DNA of 54,484 nucleotides from Stenotrophomonas pictorum JCM 9942 (GTDB lineage Bacteria; Pseudomonadota; Gammaproteobacteria; Xanthomonadales; Xanthomonadaceae), in NCBI RefSeq assembly GCF_001310775.1, contig NZ_BAZI01000001.1, positions 1 to 54,484 of the forward strand, in the 5' to 3' direction. Shown here piece by piece: positions 1-11,972 of this stretch. The notes beneath the pieces were generated by a model that was not told the DNA's origin, did not search any database, and saw only the letters and a list, made by a program, of their open reading frames with translations. A program made the position numbers and the translations under genes. Positions within the stretch are counted from its first letter, which is position 1; each line of letters starts with the position of its first letter.

Positions 1-606
1 CAGGTCCAGCTGCGCCTGCACGGCGGCATCAAGCCCGGCAGCGGGGACGACCTGGTGCACCAGGCCGATATCGCGGGCGGTGGTGGCATCAAAATGCTCG
101 CCGGTGGCGAACCAGCGCCGCGCCTGGCGGGGGCCGATGGCGGCGATCACATACGGAGAAATGACGGCCGGCAGCAGTCCGAGACGGCTTTCAGTCAGGC
201 CGAAGCGGACACCGTCCACGGCAATGGCGATATCGCAGCAGGCCACAAGGCCAACGCCGCCACCGAAGCTTGCGCCATGGACGCGGGCGATGGTGGGCTT
301 GGGTAGCTCGTCGAGGGTGCGCATCAGGCGCGCCAGCGCCAGCGAGTCGGTCCGGTTTTCCTCCTGGCTGGCGCTGGCCATGGCGCGCATCCATTGCAGG
401 TCGGCGCCGGCGGAAAACGACGCGCCGCTGCCGGTCAGCACCACCGCGCGCACCTCCGGATCGGCGCCGACGCGCTCCAGCGCGGCGGTCAGGGTGGCGA
501 TCAGCCCGGCATCGAAGGCGTTGTGCAGTTCCGGGCGGTTCAGGCACAACGTCGCCACGCCGCGCTCATGCTGCACGAGCAGGGTATCGCTCATCGGGAA
601 ATCCAT
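1..606 (-). CDS. Enoyl-CoA hydratase/isomerase family protein (probable methylglutaconyl-CoA hydratase), 3' end outside window
   Basis: This is an open frame of 202 codons running off the left edge, so about 60 C-terminal residues are missing compared with the usual crotonase-fold length of about 260. The N-terminal half has the family landmarks: a VATLCLNRPELHNAFD strand near residue 17, the oxyanion loop SFSAGADLQWM around residues 63-73, GASFGGGVGLVACCDIA at 111-127 and FGLTESRLGLLPAVISPY at 135-152. The TE pair supplies one catalytic-type Glu, while the position of the other Glu of classical hydratases is Gly. The sequence resembles the LiuC-type hydratase of leucine/isovalerate degradation as I recall it from Xanthomonadaceae, but the rest of a liu operon is not visible. 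The start at 606 was chosen because a GCAGGA lies upstream; ATG at 594 (MSDTLL) is an alternative. It is divergent from the feo operon. Confidence 0.8.
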   Translation of the reverse strand, partial: MDFPMSDTLLVQHERGVATLCLNRPELHNAFDAGLIATLTAALERVGADPEVRAVVLTGSGASFSAGADLQWMRAMASASQEENRTDSLALARLMRTLDELPKPTIARVHGASFGGGVGLVACCDIAIAVDGVRFGLTESRLGLLPAVISPYVIAAIGPRQARRWFATGEHFDATTARDIGLVHQVVPAAGLDAAVQAQLDL

Positions 607-679
607 AGCTGACAGGTAATCCTGCGAATCATAGCGGTGTGCCGGCGGGACGCCATGACGCGCCGCGGCGATGCTAGAA

Positions 680-699
680 TTGATAACCATTCTTATCAA
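680..699 (+). promoter_or_regulatory. Fur box upstream of feoA
   Basis: The sequence is a perfect inverted repeat, TTGATAA-6 nt-TTATCAA, closely matching the GATAAT-type Fur operator. It lies 22 bp ahead of the feoA start, where bound Fur-Fe2+ would block transcription. Ferrous iron uptake genes are classical Fur targets. The site lies between divergent genes but is much closer to feoA. Confidence 0.75.
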
Positions 700-720
700 C
701 TCATTCATAGGCGCCCTTCA

Positions 721-993
721 GTGACGTTGTCAGATTTGCCACTGCATGCCTCCGCGCAAGTGGAAAGCGTGCATGACCTGCATGCCAATGATGCGATTGC
801 CCGCCGCCTGCGCGAACTGGGCTTCGTCAATGGAGAAGAAGTCCGCATGGTCGCCCGCGGCCCGGTGGGTGGCGAGCCGCTGCTGATCCAGGTGGGTTTC
901 ACCCGTTTCGCGCTGCGCCGTTCGGAGGCAAGCCGGGTCCAGCTCAGCGGCGTCGATGCGGCCTCGCAGACCTCTGAAGAGGTGCGCGCATGA
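721..993 (+). CDS. feoA: FeoA, ferrous iron transport accessory protein
   Basis: A 90-residue SH3-like FeoA domain protein. It is a small cytoplasmic partner of the FeoB ferrous iron permease and is thought to assist its GTP-dependent transport. The core ANDAIARRLRELGFVNGEEV, the GPVGGEPLLIQVG strand and FALRRSEA near the C terminus are typical of the family. I chose the GTG start at 721 (VTLSDLPLHAS) because the domain begins there. The same frame stays open upstream to 637, but that stretch runs through the Fur box and is not credible coding sequence. The stop codon overlaps the feoB start (ATGA), so the two are translationally coupled. A Fur operator lies immediately upstream. Confidence 0.9.
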   Translation: MTLSDLPLHASAQVESVHDLHANDAIARRLRELGFVNGEEVRMVARGPVGGEPLLIQVGFTRFALRRSEASRVQLSGVDAASQTSEEVRA

Positions 994-2851
994 GTTCCTC
1001 GGCAGCGGTGGCACGGCTGGCGCTGGTCGGCAACCCGAACAGCGGCAAGACCGCACTGTTCAACCAGCTCACCGGCAGTCGGCAGAAGGTGGCCAACTAC
1101 ACCGGTGTGACCGTGGAGCGCAAGGAAGGCCGCATGCGCGGGCCGTCCGGACGTGAATACGCGGTGCTGGATCTGCCCGGCGCCTACAGCCTGCAACCGG
1201 CCAGCCTGGACGAGGCGATCACCCGGGACCTGTGTCGGGGGTTCTATCCGGGTGAGGCCGCGCCGGATGCGCTGGTATGCGTGATCGATGCGACCAATCT
1301 GCGCCTGCACCTGCGTTTTGCGCTGGAAGTGCGCGAGCTGGGCAAGCCGATGATCGTGGCGCTGAACATGGTCGATGCGGCGCGTCGACGTGGTATCGGA
1401 ATCGATGTGCCGGCGCTGGAAAAGGCGCTGGGCGTGCCCGTGGTGGAGACCGTGGCGGTCAAGCACAACGGCGCGCGCGCGCTGGTGGAGCGGATCGATA
1501 CGCTGGTGCCGCAGCTGGCCTCGTTGCCGCCGCCACCTACGGAAGCCGGTATGGATTACCACGCGCAGGTGCGTTCCATCCTGCTGCGGCGGTCAGCATG
1601 CCTGCGCGCACCGCCAAGGTGGACGACACCCTGGATCGCTGGCTGCTGCACCCGGTGTACGGGTTGTTGACCCTGGCCGTGGTGATGTTCCTGATCTTCC
1701 AGGCGGTCTATGCGTGGGCCGCGCCGCTGATGGACGGGATCGAGGCGTTTTTCGGCTGGCTCGGTCCTCTGGTGGCCGCTTCGCTGCCAGAGGGGCCGCT
1801 GAGCAGCCTGCTGGTGGATGGCATCATCGCCGGTGTCGGTGGTGTGGTGGTGTTCCTGCCGCAGATCCTGATCCTGTTCGCTTTCATCCTGGCGCTGGAG
1901 GAATCCGGCTATCTGCCGCGCGCGGCCTTCCTGTTGGACCGCATGATGGCGGCGGCCGGGCTGTCGGGGCGTTCGTTCATCCCGTTGCTGTCCAGCTTCG
2001 CCTGTGCGGTACCGGGCATCATGTCCACCCGCTCGATCCAGGATCCGCGTGACCGCCTGGCGACGATTCTGGTCGCGCCGCTGATGACCTGCTCGGCACG
2101 GCTGCCGGTGTACGCGCTGCTGATTGGTGCCTTCATCCCGGAAAAGACCGTGGGTGGCATCTTCAACCAGCAGGGGCTGGTGCTTTTCGCGCTGTATGTT
2201 GCCGGCATCCTCAGTGCGCTGGCGATGTCGTGGACGATGAAGAAGTTCCGCCGCGACAAGGGGGAACACCCGCTGCTGCTGGAACTGCCGTCCTACCGCG
2301 TGCCGCATCCGCGCGATCTGCTGGTCGGGCTGTACGAGCGCGGGATGATCTTCCTCAAGCGCGTCGGCGGCATCATCCTGGCGCTGACCATCCTGCTGTG
2401 GTTCCTGCTGTCGTTCCCGGGTGCGCCCGAGAACGCCACGATGCCGGCCATCGATTACAGCTTCGCCGGTCAGCTCGGCCACGCGATGGCGGTGATCTTC
2501 GCGCCACTGGGGTTCAACTGGCAGATCTGCATCGCGCTGATTCCGGGCATGGGCGCCCGTGAAGTGGCGGTGTCCTCGCTGGCGACCATCTATGCGCTTT
2601 CCGCCGCGGACGATGACGCGGCGATCCAGGCGCTGACCCCGGTGATCAGCGATGGCTGGACCCTGGCTACCGGCCTGTCGCTGATGGTGTGGTTCATCTA
2701 CGCGCCGATGTGCATTTCGACCCTGGCCACCATCAAGCGCGAGACCAATTCCTGGAAGCAGATGGCCTTCGCCACGGTGTACCTGTTTGCAGCCGCCTAT
2801 CTGGCGGCGCTGGTGACCTACCAGGTGGCCAAGGCGCTCGGGGCCGGCTGA
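990..2851 (+). CDS. feoB: FeoB, ferrous iron permease (one-base frameshift near 1587-1592)
   Basis: Inner-membrane Fe2+ transporter with an N-terminal GTPase domain. Visible G-motifs are G1 GNPNSGKT (residues 14-21), G3 DLPG (61-64) and G4 NMVD (126-129). After the GTPase/helical region come the hydrophobic Gate segments, for example the stretch at about 1810-1990 containing GVGGVVVFLPQILILFAF and the later PGMGAREVAVSSLATI. The reading frame breaks at about 1587-1592 in CTGCGGCGG. Restoring one G joins MDYHAQVRSILLR to AVSMPARTAKVDD and gives about 620 aa, a normal FeoB length. The break falls between the G domain and the membrane domain with strong coding on both sides, so I read it as a sequencing deletion. 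It overlaps feoA by 4 bp and is followed after 2 bp by a small Cys-rich membrane protein. Confidence 0.88.
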
Positions 2852-2853
2852 GC

Positions 2854-3105
2854 ATGGACACCGGCCTGCTGTTGCAATACCTGGTCATCGCGCTGGCGGT
2901 GCTGGTCAGCGCGTGGGTGGTGCTGAAGAAGCAGTTTCCGGGGCTGCTGCGCCAGCTGCGTGGCGCACTGGCGCTGTGGCTGGTCAAACGGCACTCGCTC
3001 CGGTTGCAGGCCTGGGGCCGGCAATTGGCACCACCGCCCTCCAGTACGTCAGGTGCCTGCGGCGGTTGCGACGGTTGCGGTCCAGGAGAGCCCAAGCAGC
3101 ATTGA
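2854..3105 (+). CDS. Small Cys-rich membrane protein of the feo operon (FeoB-associated/FeoC-position)
   Basis: An 83-residue protein starting 2 bp after the feoB stop. Residues 4-23 form one hydrophobic transmembrane helix (LLLQYLVIALAVLVSAWVVL), followed by a basic cytoplasmic stretch rich in Arg/Lys/Leu and a C-terminal GACGGCDGCGPG cluster with three Cys spaced CxxCxxC. Many bacteria carry a short FeoB-associated protein with one membrane helix and a CxxC-type tail at this operon position. I place it in that functional class from context and layout, not from a certain family match. It is not a winged-helix FeoC of the enterobacterial type. The three Cys could bind iron or an Fe-S cluster, which is inference. 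A strong terminator begins at its stop codon. Confidence 0.75.
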   Translation: MDTGLLLQYLVIALAVLVSAWVVLKKQFPGLLRQLRGALALWLVKRHSLRLQAWGRQLAPPPSSTSGACGGCDGCGPGEPKQH

Positions 3106-3138
3106 AAAGAAACGCCGGGCCAGCCCGGCGTTTCTTTT
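3105..3138 (+). terminator. Rho-independent terminator of the feo operon
   Basis: A perfect 16-bp stem (AAAAGAAACGCCGGGC with its complement) around a two-base loop; the right arm ends in TTTCTTTT. It starts on the last base of the preceding stop codon. Because the arms carry A and T runs it could work on both strands. The following stretch, 3139-3348, shows no gene or recognisable RNA. Confidence 0.85.
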
Positions 3139-3348
3139 GCCCCATCCGTGCCCGGCCAGACCATCCTCCCTCCCGGACTGACGTGGAGGAAGGTCCGTTA
3201 TCCGTGAGCGGGCGGGGCGCGGTGGTGGTTGGCGTCTGCGAGCAGGGTGCTGGGCACGCACAGTGCGGCGCTGGTGCACGCCGGGATGAATCACTGATGC
3301 ACCGGTGGTGCTTGTCGGATCCGGCGCCAAGGCGTTAGTTTTCCTGCC

Positions 3349-4079
3349 ATGAACAACACTCCGACTCGTTTGCTGATCCATGGTGCCTCCGGGCGGATGG
3401 GTCAGGCCCTGCTGCGTCTTGCGGCAGAAGATTCCCTGTTGCAGGTGGTGGCGGCCGTGGTGCGCAAGCCGCCGGCGCAACGGGTAGTGGACGGCATTCC
3501 GCATTTTGCGGCCAGTGAGCTGGCCGGGGTGCCCGCGTTCGATGTGGCCATAGATTTCAGCCTGCCGGAGGGCTTTGATCCGGTTCTGGCGTTGTGTGCG
3601 GAGCGCGGCGCAGGCTTCGTATCCGGCACCACCGGCATCAGTGAGCGGCAGCAGGCCGCGCTGACCGCTGCTGCCACCCGCATTCCGCTGGTCTGGGCGA
3701 CCAATTTCAGTCTGGGCGTGGCGGTGTTGGCCGAGCTGGTCGAGCGTGCGGCATTGGCATTGCGGGATGGGATTGCGACATCGTCGAGTCCCATCATGTA
3801 CACAAGAAGGATGCGCCGTCCGGTACCGCGCTGACCCTGGGGGAGGCGGCACAGCATGGGGGCGCCGATCCGCGCTATGCCAGCCTGCGCGCCGGCGACA
3901 TCATCGGCGAGCATTTCGTCCAGTTCACCGGGCTGGGCGAGCGGGTGGAGCTGGTGCATCGGGCAACCAATCGCGACATTTTTGCCCGGGGCGCGCTTCA
4001 TGTGGCCGGGCAGCTGGTCCGGCGTGCGCCGGGGCAGTACCGGGTACGGGATCTGGTGGCGCCGCCGGCAAACGCCTGA
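3349..4079 (+). CDS. dapB: 4-hydroxy-tetrahydrodipicolinate reductase (one-base frameshift near 3762-3766)
   Basis: DapB catalyses the NAD(P)H-dependent second step of the diaminopimelate/lysine branch. Residues 9-18 (LIHGASGRMG) form the Rossmann nucleotide-binding loop, and FVSGTTG at 90-96 is the conserved mid-domain motif. The catalytic/substrate signature SHHVHKKDAPSGTAL begins at about residue 148, but only after a frame change. The sequence GCATTGCGGGATGGG lacks one C compared with the expected ALPGWDCDIVESHH. Correcting it gives 243 aa, normal for the family. DapB is normally essential, so a sequencing deletion is much more likely than a real mutation. No strong Shine-Dalgarno is visible. 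The gene stands alone between the feo terminator and carA. Confidence 0.88.
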
Positions 4080-4146
4080 ATGGGGCGAGCGGCACGGGCG
4101 CCAGCGGTCCAGGGTCAATCAAACATGACACGGCACCGGCGGGAGA

Positions 4147-4175
4147 CTGGTGCTTGGGGCCCTTGCCTTTACAAT
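4147..4175 (+). promoter_or_regulatory. Possible sigma-70-type promoter for carAB
   Basis: TACAAT at 4170-4175 is a good -10 hexamer. The -35 region 17 bp upstream (CTGGTG at 4147-4152) is weak. It would start transcription about 120 nt ahead of carA. Confidence 0.35.
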
Positions 4176-4202
4176 TCCCGCTCGCCGAAACACGTCAGCC
4201 GG

Positions 4203-4246
4203 ACCGGTTCCAGACCGCCGTCCGCGCTTTTTTGCAACCGGTTTTT
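4203..4246 (+). promoter_or_regulatory. Leader hairpin with T-run ahead of carA (attenuator-like)
   Basis: Inverted repeat ACCGGTT (4203-4209) / AACCGGT (4236-4242) is followed directly by TTTTT, with a second T-run inside the 26-nt loop. It lies within the putative untranslated leader of carA. An attenuator is a plausible reading because pyrimidine and arginine genes are often leader-controlled, but the stem is short and no leader peptide is evident. Confidence 0.3.
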
Positions 4247-4302
4247 GCCGTGGACGCAGGCGTGGCTTCGGAGTCCCCCTCGGTAGCCAAAGTGAGATTC
4301 CC

Positions 4303-5427
4303 GTGACCCAAGCCGCAATTCTCGTGCTCGAAGACGGCACCGTATTCGAGGGCGAATCCGTAGGCGCGCCCGGCCTGTCCGTGGGTGAGGTGGTGTTCAA
4401 TACCGCCATGACCGGTTATCAGGAAATGCTGACCGATCCGTCCTATGCACGGCAGATGGTCACCCTGACATATCCGCATATCGGCAACACCGGCATGAAC
4501 GACCAGGACGACGAGGCCAGCAAGGTCTGGGCCGCCGGTCTGATCGTGCGCGATGTGCCACGTCGTCCGAGCAGCTGGCGCAGCCAGGTGTCGCTGCAGG
4601 ACTGGCTGCTCCAGCGCGGTGTGGTCGCCATCGCCGGGATTGATACCCGCAAGCTGACCCGCATCCTGCGTGAGCGGGGAGCACAGAATGGCGCGCTGAT
4701 GGCCGGTGATATCGATGTGGAGAAGGCGCTGGAAGCCGCCCGCAAGTTCCCGGGCCTGAAGGGAATGGATCTGGCCAAGGTGGTGTCCACCGACACGCCG
4801 TACAGCTGGAGCGAAGGTCAGCTGGATCTGGACCGCAATGAATTCCAGCGCGTGGCACCGAAGTTCAAGGTGGTGGCATACGACTTCGGCGTGAAGGCCA
4901 ACATCCTGCGCATGCTGGCCGAGCGTGGCTGCGAGCTCACCGTGGTGCCGGCGCAGACGCCTGCGGCCGACGTGCTGGCGATGGAGCCGGACGGCGTTTT
5001 CCTGTCCAACGGCCCGGGTGACCCCGAACCGTGCGATTACGCCATCGCGGCGATCAAGGAGTTCGTGGCCAGGAAGGTTCCGACGTTCGGCATCTGCCTG
5101 GGCCACCAGCTGCTGGGTCTGGCCTGTGGTGCCAAGACCATGAAGATGGGCCACGGCCACCACGGCGCGAACCATCCGGTGCAGGATCTGGACAGCGGCA
5201 GGGTGATGATCACCTCGCAGAACCACGGCTTTGCCATCGATGAGAGCGTGCTGCCGGCCAATGTCCGTGTCACCCACCGCTCGCTGTTCGACCAGACCAT
5301 CCAGGGCATCGCATTGACCGATGCGCCGGCGTTCTCCTTCCAGGGCCACCCGGAAGCCTCGCCAGGTCCGCAGGACGTCGCCCCGCTGTTCGACCGTTTC
5401 ATCACCCTGATGGGTGAGGCCAAGTAA
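4303..5427 (+). CDS. carA: Carbamoyl-phosphate synthase small (glutaminase) subunit
   Basis: A 374-residue glutamine amidotransferase subunit that hydrolyses glutamine and passes ammonia to CarB, making carbamoyl phosphate for arginine and pyrimidine synthesis. The N-terminal CPSase small-chain domain has [15 protein letters not shown]. The C-terminal class I GATase domain carries the nucleophile in [12 protein letters not shown] (Cys265) and the His349/Glu351 pair in [12 protein letters not shown] chose the GTG start at 4303 ([12 protein letters not shown]) because family homology begins there; the frame is open further upstream but that part is the leader. carB follows after 113 bp and should be in the same operon. 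Confidence 0.95.
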   Translation: MTQAAILVLEDGTVFEGESVGAPGLSVGEVVFNTAMTGYQEMLTDPSYARQMVTLTYPHIGNTGMNDQDDEASKVWAAGLIVRDVPRRPSSWRSQVSLQDWLLQRGVVAIAGIDTRKLTRILRERGAQNGALMAGDIDVEKALEAARKFPGLKGMDLAKVVSTDTPYSWSEGQLDLDRNEFQRVAPKFKVVAYDFGVKANILRMLAERGCELTVVPAQTPAADVLAMEPDGVFLSNGPGDPEPCDYAIAAIKEFVARKVPTFGICLGHQLLGLACGAKTMKMGHGHHGANHPVQDLDSGRVMITSQNHGFAIDESVLPANVRVTHRSLFDQTIQGIALTDAPAFSFQGHPEASPGPQDVAPLFDRFITLMGEAK

Positions 5428-5540
5428 TCGCATTGCCGGACCGGTCCGCCGTTCCGGCAATGCCGTAACGGCAGACGCGGCAATCCAGCGCACACGTTCA
5501 CTCACTGCGGTCACACGCAGCCCCCAATTCGAGTACTGAA

Positions 5541-8778
<3,238 letters not shown>

Positions 8779-8782
<4 letters not shown>

Positions 8783-9255
8783 GAGCCCCGATCACCCTGA
8801 AAGGCGCGCAGCGTCTTCGCGATGAGCTCGATCATCTCAAGTCGGAGAAGCGCCCCAAGGTCATCGCCGCCATTGCCGAAGCCCGTGAGCACGGCGACCT
8901 GAAGGAGAATGCCGAGTATCACGCCGCGCGCGAGGAACAGAGCTTCATCGAAGGCCGCATCAAGCTGCTGGAAGGTGAGCTGTCGCACGCCGAAGTCATC
9001 GACATCACCAAGCTCAATGCGGGCTCCAAGGTGGTGTTCGGGGCGACGGTGACGCTGGCTGACGTGGAAACCGACGAGGAGAAGCGTTACCAGATCGTGG
9101 GCGACCTGGAGGCGGACATCAAACGGGGTCTGATCGCCATTTCCTCGCCGGTGGCGCGGGCAATGATCGGCAAGAACGAAGGCGATTCGATCGTCATCGA
9201 CGCGCCGGCAGGTCAGCGCGAGTACGAAATCGTCAACGTCGAATACCTCGACTGA
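8779..9255 (+). CDS. greA: Transcription elongation factor GreA
   Basis: A 158-residue GreA. It rescues backtracked RNA polymerase by stimulating transcript cleavage through the secondary channel. The N-terminal antiparallel coiled coil (about residues 1-76) includes the tip motif [18 protein letters not shown] with the acidic residues that position catalytic Mg2+. The C-terminal FKBP-like domain ends in [24 protein letters not shown]. The ATG overlaps the carB stop (ATGA), so I place greA in the car operon. The neighbouring order carB-greA-rpfE-recJ is characteristic of the Xanthomonas rpf region. Confidence 0.95.
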
Positions 9256-9257
9256 CG

Positions 9258-10180
9258 ATGGCCAAAGCCACGTTGCTGCTGCCTGCGCGCAGCCGTTTCC
9301 CGGCCGGTACGCTGCCGGCACAGGTGGCTGCGGCATTGGGCCGTGCCGAGCGTTCGCCCGGCGCGGCCGGTGAGCTGGCACAACTGCGCCGGCATTTCAG
9401 TGCAATCCCGGTGGAGTGGTCGGCAGCGGCGCTGACCCGGGAGGTCGATGCGGGCGATGCTGCCGGTGGTTTCTGGTTGCGCGCCGATCCGGCCAATGTC
9501 GTGCCGGATATGCACGGCGCGCGGATGATGGCGGTGGCCGAGACGCTGCGACTGGAACAAGGCGACGTGGATGCTTTGCTGCCCGCGCTGCAGCCGTTGT
9601 TTGCCGGATTCGGTTTCCAGCTGGATGCGCCGTCGGCGTCACGCTGGTATCTGCGTCTGCCCGAGGACACGCCATTGCCCGCATTCGCCGCCCCCGAGGC
9701 GGTGCTGGGGGATGATCTGTTCGCGCACCTGCCCGACGGCGATCTTGGCCGGCGCTGGCGTGCCTTGCTGACCGAAGCGCAGGTGGTGCTGCACCAGCAT
9801 CCGTGGAATGAAGCGCGGATCGCGCAGGGCAAACGGGCGGTCAACTCGCTGTGGTTCTGGGGCCCGGGGCGATTGCCCGATTCGGTGCGTACGTCGCACG
9901 CGCAGGTGCGCAGTCGCGACGCGTTGTTGCAGGGGCTGGCCAAGCCGCCGGGGTGCGGCTTGGCGGCGAGCAGGCGGTGGATGCCTTGGTGGATCTGCGC
10001 CAGCTGCGCTCCCTGGAGCAGCTGGTCCGTGATGCGATCACTCCCTTGCTGGATGCGATGAAGCGCGGTGAGCTGGGCGAGCTGCTGCTGGACTTTGAGG
10101 ATGGCGTCCGCTATCGCCTGACACGAGGACAGCGCTGGCACTTCTGGAAGAGGCCGGTCGCGACGCTGGCCGATGAGTGA
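9258..10180 (+). CDS. rpfE: Regulatory protein RpfE (one-base frameshift near 9943-9953)
   Basis: A protein of about 307 aa between greA and recJ, the position of rpfE in Xanthomonas. The family is annotated as RpfE-type regulatory protein and has been compared with phosphoglycerate-mutase/alkaline-phosphatase-like proteins; its biochemical role is not established. No signal peptide or membrane segment is seen. Recognisable stretches are WLRADPANVVPDMHGARMM, HQHPWNEARIAQGKRAVNSL and WFWGPGRLP. The frame breaks after LLQGLAK: adding one G to AAGCCGCCGGGG gives AKAAGVRLGGEQAVDAL and restores a conserved C-terminal part ending WKRPVATLADE. The start follows the greA stop by 2 bp and the stop overlaps recJ by 8 bp, so it is tightly coupled. 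Confidence 0.8.
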
Positions 10181-11899
10181 TGTGTTGAAGATCGTCCGGC
10201 GTGATCCGGCCCAGGCCGGGCACTGGGGTGACGGCACTCTGCCGCTGTTGCAGCGGCTCTATTCCGCGCGTGGCGCACTGTCTGCCGAGCAGGCGCAGCC
10301 GCGTCTGGCCCAGCTGCACGCGCCGGACCTGCTGGGCGGCATGCACAAGGCGGTCGAGTTGCTGGCTGCCGCCATCAGTGGCGACAGGCGCATTCTGGTT
10401 GTCGGCGATTTTGATTGTGACGGCGCGACTGCCTGTGCGGTCGGTGTGCGCGGGTTGCGCATGCTCGGTGCGCGCGACGTGGTGCACGCCGTGCCCAATC
10501 GCATGCTGCACGGTTACGGGTTGTCGCCATCGCTGGTTGAGGAGCTCGTCGCGCTCAAGCCAGATCTGCTGGTGACCGTCGATCACGGTATCGCCTGTCA
10601 TGCGGGTGTCCGTGCGGCCAAGGCGCTGGGCTGGCAGGTGCTGGTCACTGACCACCATCTGCCGGGCGAGCAGCTGCCGCCTGCCGATGCCATCGTCGAT
10701 CCGAACGTGGACGGTGATGCATTCCCGAGCAAGGCATTGGCGGGGGTGGGCGTGATTTTCTATGTGTTGATGGCGCTGCGGCGGCATCTGCGCGAGGCCG
10801 GTGCGTTCAAGGCCCAGCCCGAACCGGATCTGTTGACCTTGCTGGATCTGGTCGCGGTGGGTACCGTCGCGGACCTGGTGGTGCTCGATGACAACAATCG
10901 TGCCCTGGTTGCCGCTGGCCTGCGTCGCTGCGCGCCGGCAAGGGAAGTGTCGGCCTGCGTGCACTGATCGACGCCAGTGGCCGGGATCCGCGGCGGCTGA
11001 CCGCCAGCGACATCGGCTACGCCCTGGGGCCGCGCCTGAATGCGGCCGGCCGTCTGGAAGACATGGCACTTGGCATCGAGCTGTTGCTCACCGAAGACCC
11101 GGCGCAGGCGCGACAGATCGCCGCGATGCTGGAAGAGATCAATGCCGAGCGGCGCGCGGTGCAGCAGTTGATGACCGACGATGCCGAGCGTGCAGTGTCC
11201 AGGGCCCTGCTCGCGGACGATGGTCAGCGGCCGGTTGCGGCGTGCCTGTTCGATGCCGAGTGGCATCCGGGCGTGGTGGGGCTGGTCGCCTCGAAGATGA
11301 AAGACCGGCTGCACCGGCCGGTGATCGCTTTTGCGCCGGCCGAACCGGGGAGCGATGCCCTGCGGGGATCGGCGCGCTCGATCAGCGGCTTCCATATCCG
11401 CGATGCGCTGGCAGCGATCAATGCCCGTCATCCCGGCTTGATGGACAAGTTTGGCGGCCACGCCATGGCGGCAGGATTGAGTTTGCCGCTGGCCCATCTG
11501 GAGCCCTTCAAGCGCGCCTTCGCGCAGCAGGTGCAAACCACGCTGGACCCGGCCTTGCTGCAACAGCAGCTGCTCAGTGATGGCGAGCTGTCAACCGCGG
11601 AGCTGGATTTCGCCCATGCCGAAGCGCTGCGACTGGCGGGTCCCTGGGGGCAGGGCTTTCCTGAGCCCTTGTTTGATGGTGTGTTCGAGGTGCTGGAGTG
11701 GCGCGTGCTGAAGGAGCGCCATCTGAAGCTGGTACTGCGCCAGCCGGGTAGCCCGGTACGTCTGAACGCGATCCAGTTCGGCGGTTGGGCCGGCAATGCG
11801 CCAAGCCAGCATCTGCATGTCGCCTATCGCCTGGCAAGTGATGACTACCGTGGGGGTCAGGCCATCCAGTTGATGGTCGAGCACGCCCAGCCGGCATGA
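10173..11899 (+). CDS. recJ: Single-stranded-DNA-specific exonuclease RecJ (one-base frameshift near 10928)
   Basis: A 575-aa DHH-family 5'-3' ssDNA exonuclease used in RecF-pathway recombination and mismatch or base-excision repair. Phosphoesterase motifs are DFDCDGA (residues 79-85), VDHG (136-139) and DHH (160-162). The DHHA1 part shows GGHAMAAG and the OB-like tail is present. The frame is lost at CTGCGTCGCTGCGCG; one added C restores GLRRLRAGKGSVGLRALI and then ALGPRLNAAGRLED, a conserved RecJ motif. The start codon lies inside rpfE. A hairpin beyond the stop is better placed as the terminator of the convergent gene. Confidence 0.92.
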
Positions 11900-11927
11900 G
11901 TGCCGTGCGTCCCGGCAGGAGCGGAAA

Positions 11928-11952
11928 AGAAGCCGGCATTGCGCCGGCTTCT
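11928..11952 (-). terminator. Hairpin between convergent recJ and PPC-module gene
   Basis: A 10-bp perfect stem AGAAGCCGGC/GCCGGCTTCT with a 5-nt loop. On the minus strand it is followed by TTTTCC, which makes it a good terminator for the minus-strand gene at 11973. On the plus strand there is no T tract, though it could still stop recJ transcripts. Confidence 0.65.
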
Positions 11953-11972
11953 GTGTGAACCGCCCGGCCGCG

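Noticed and set aside
637-720. N-terminal extension of feoA
   Set aside because: It crosses the Fur operator and FeoA homology begins at the GTG at 721.
3139-3348. Possible tRNA or small RNA after the feo terminator
   Set aside because: No cloverleaf, no T-loop signature and no promoter-terminator pair could be found.
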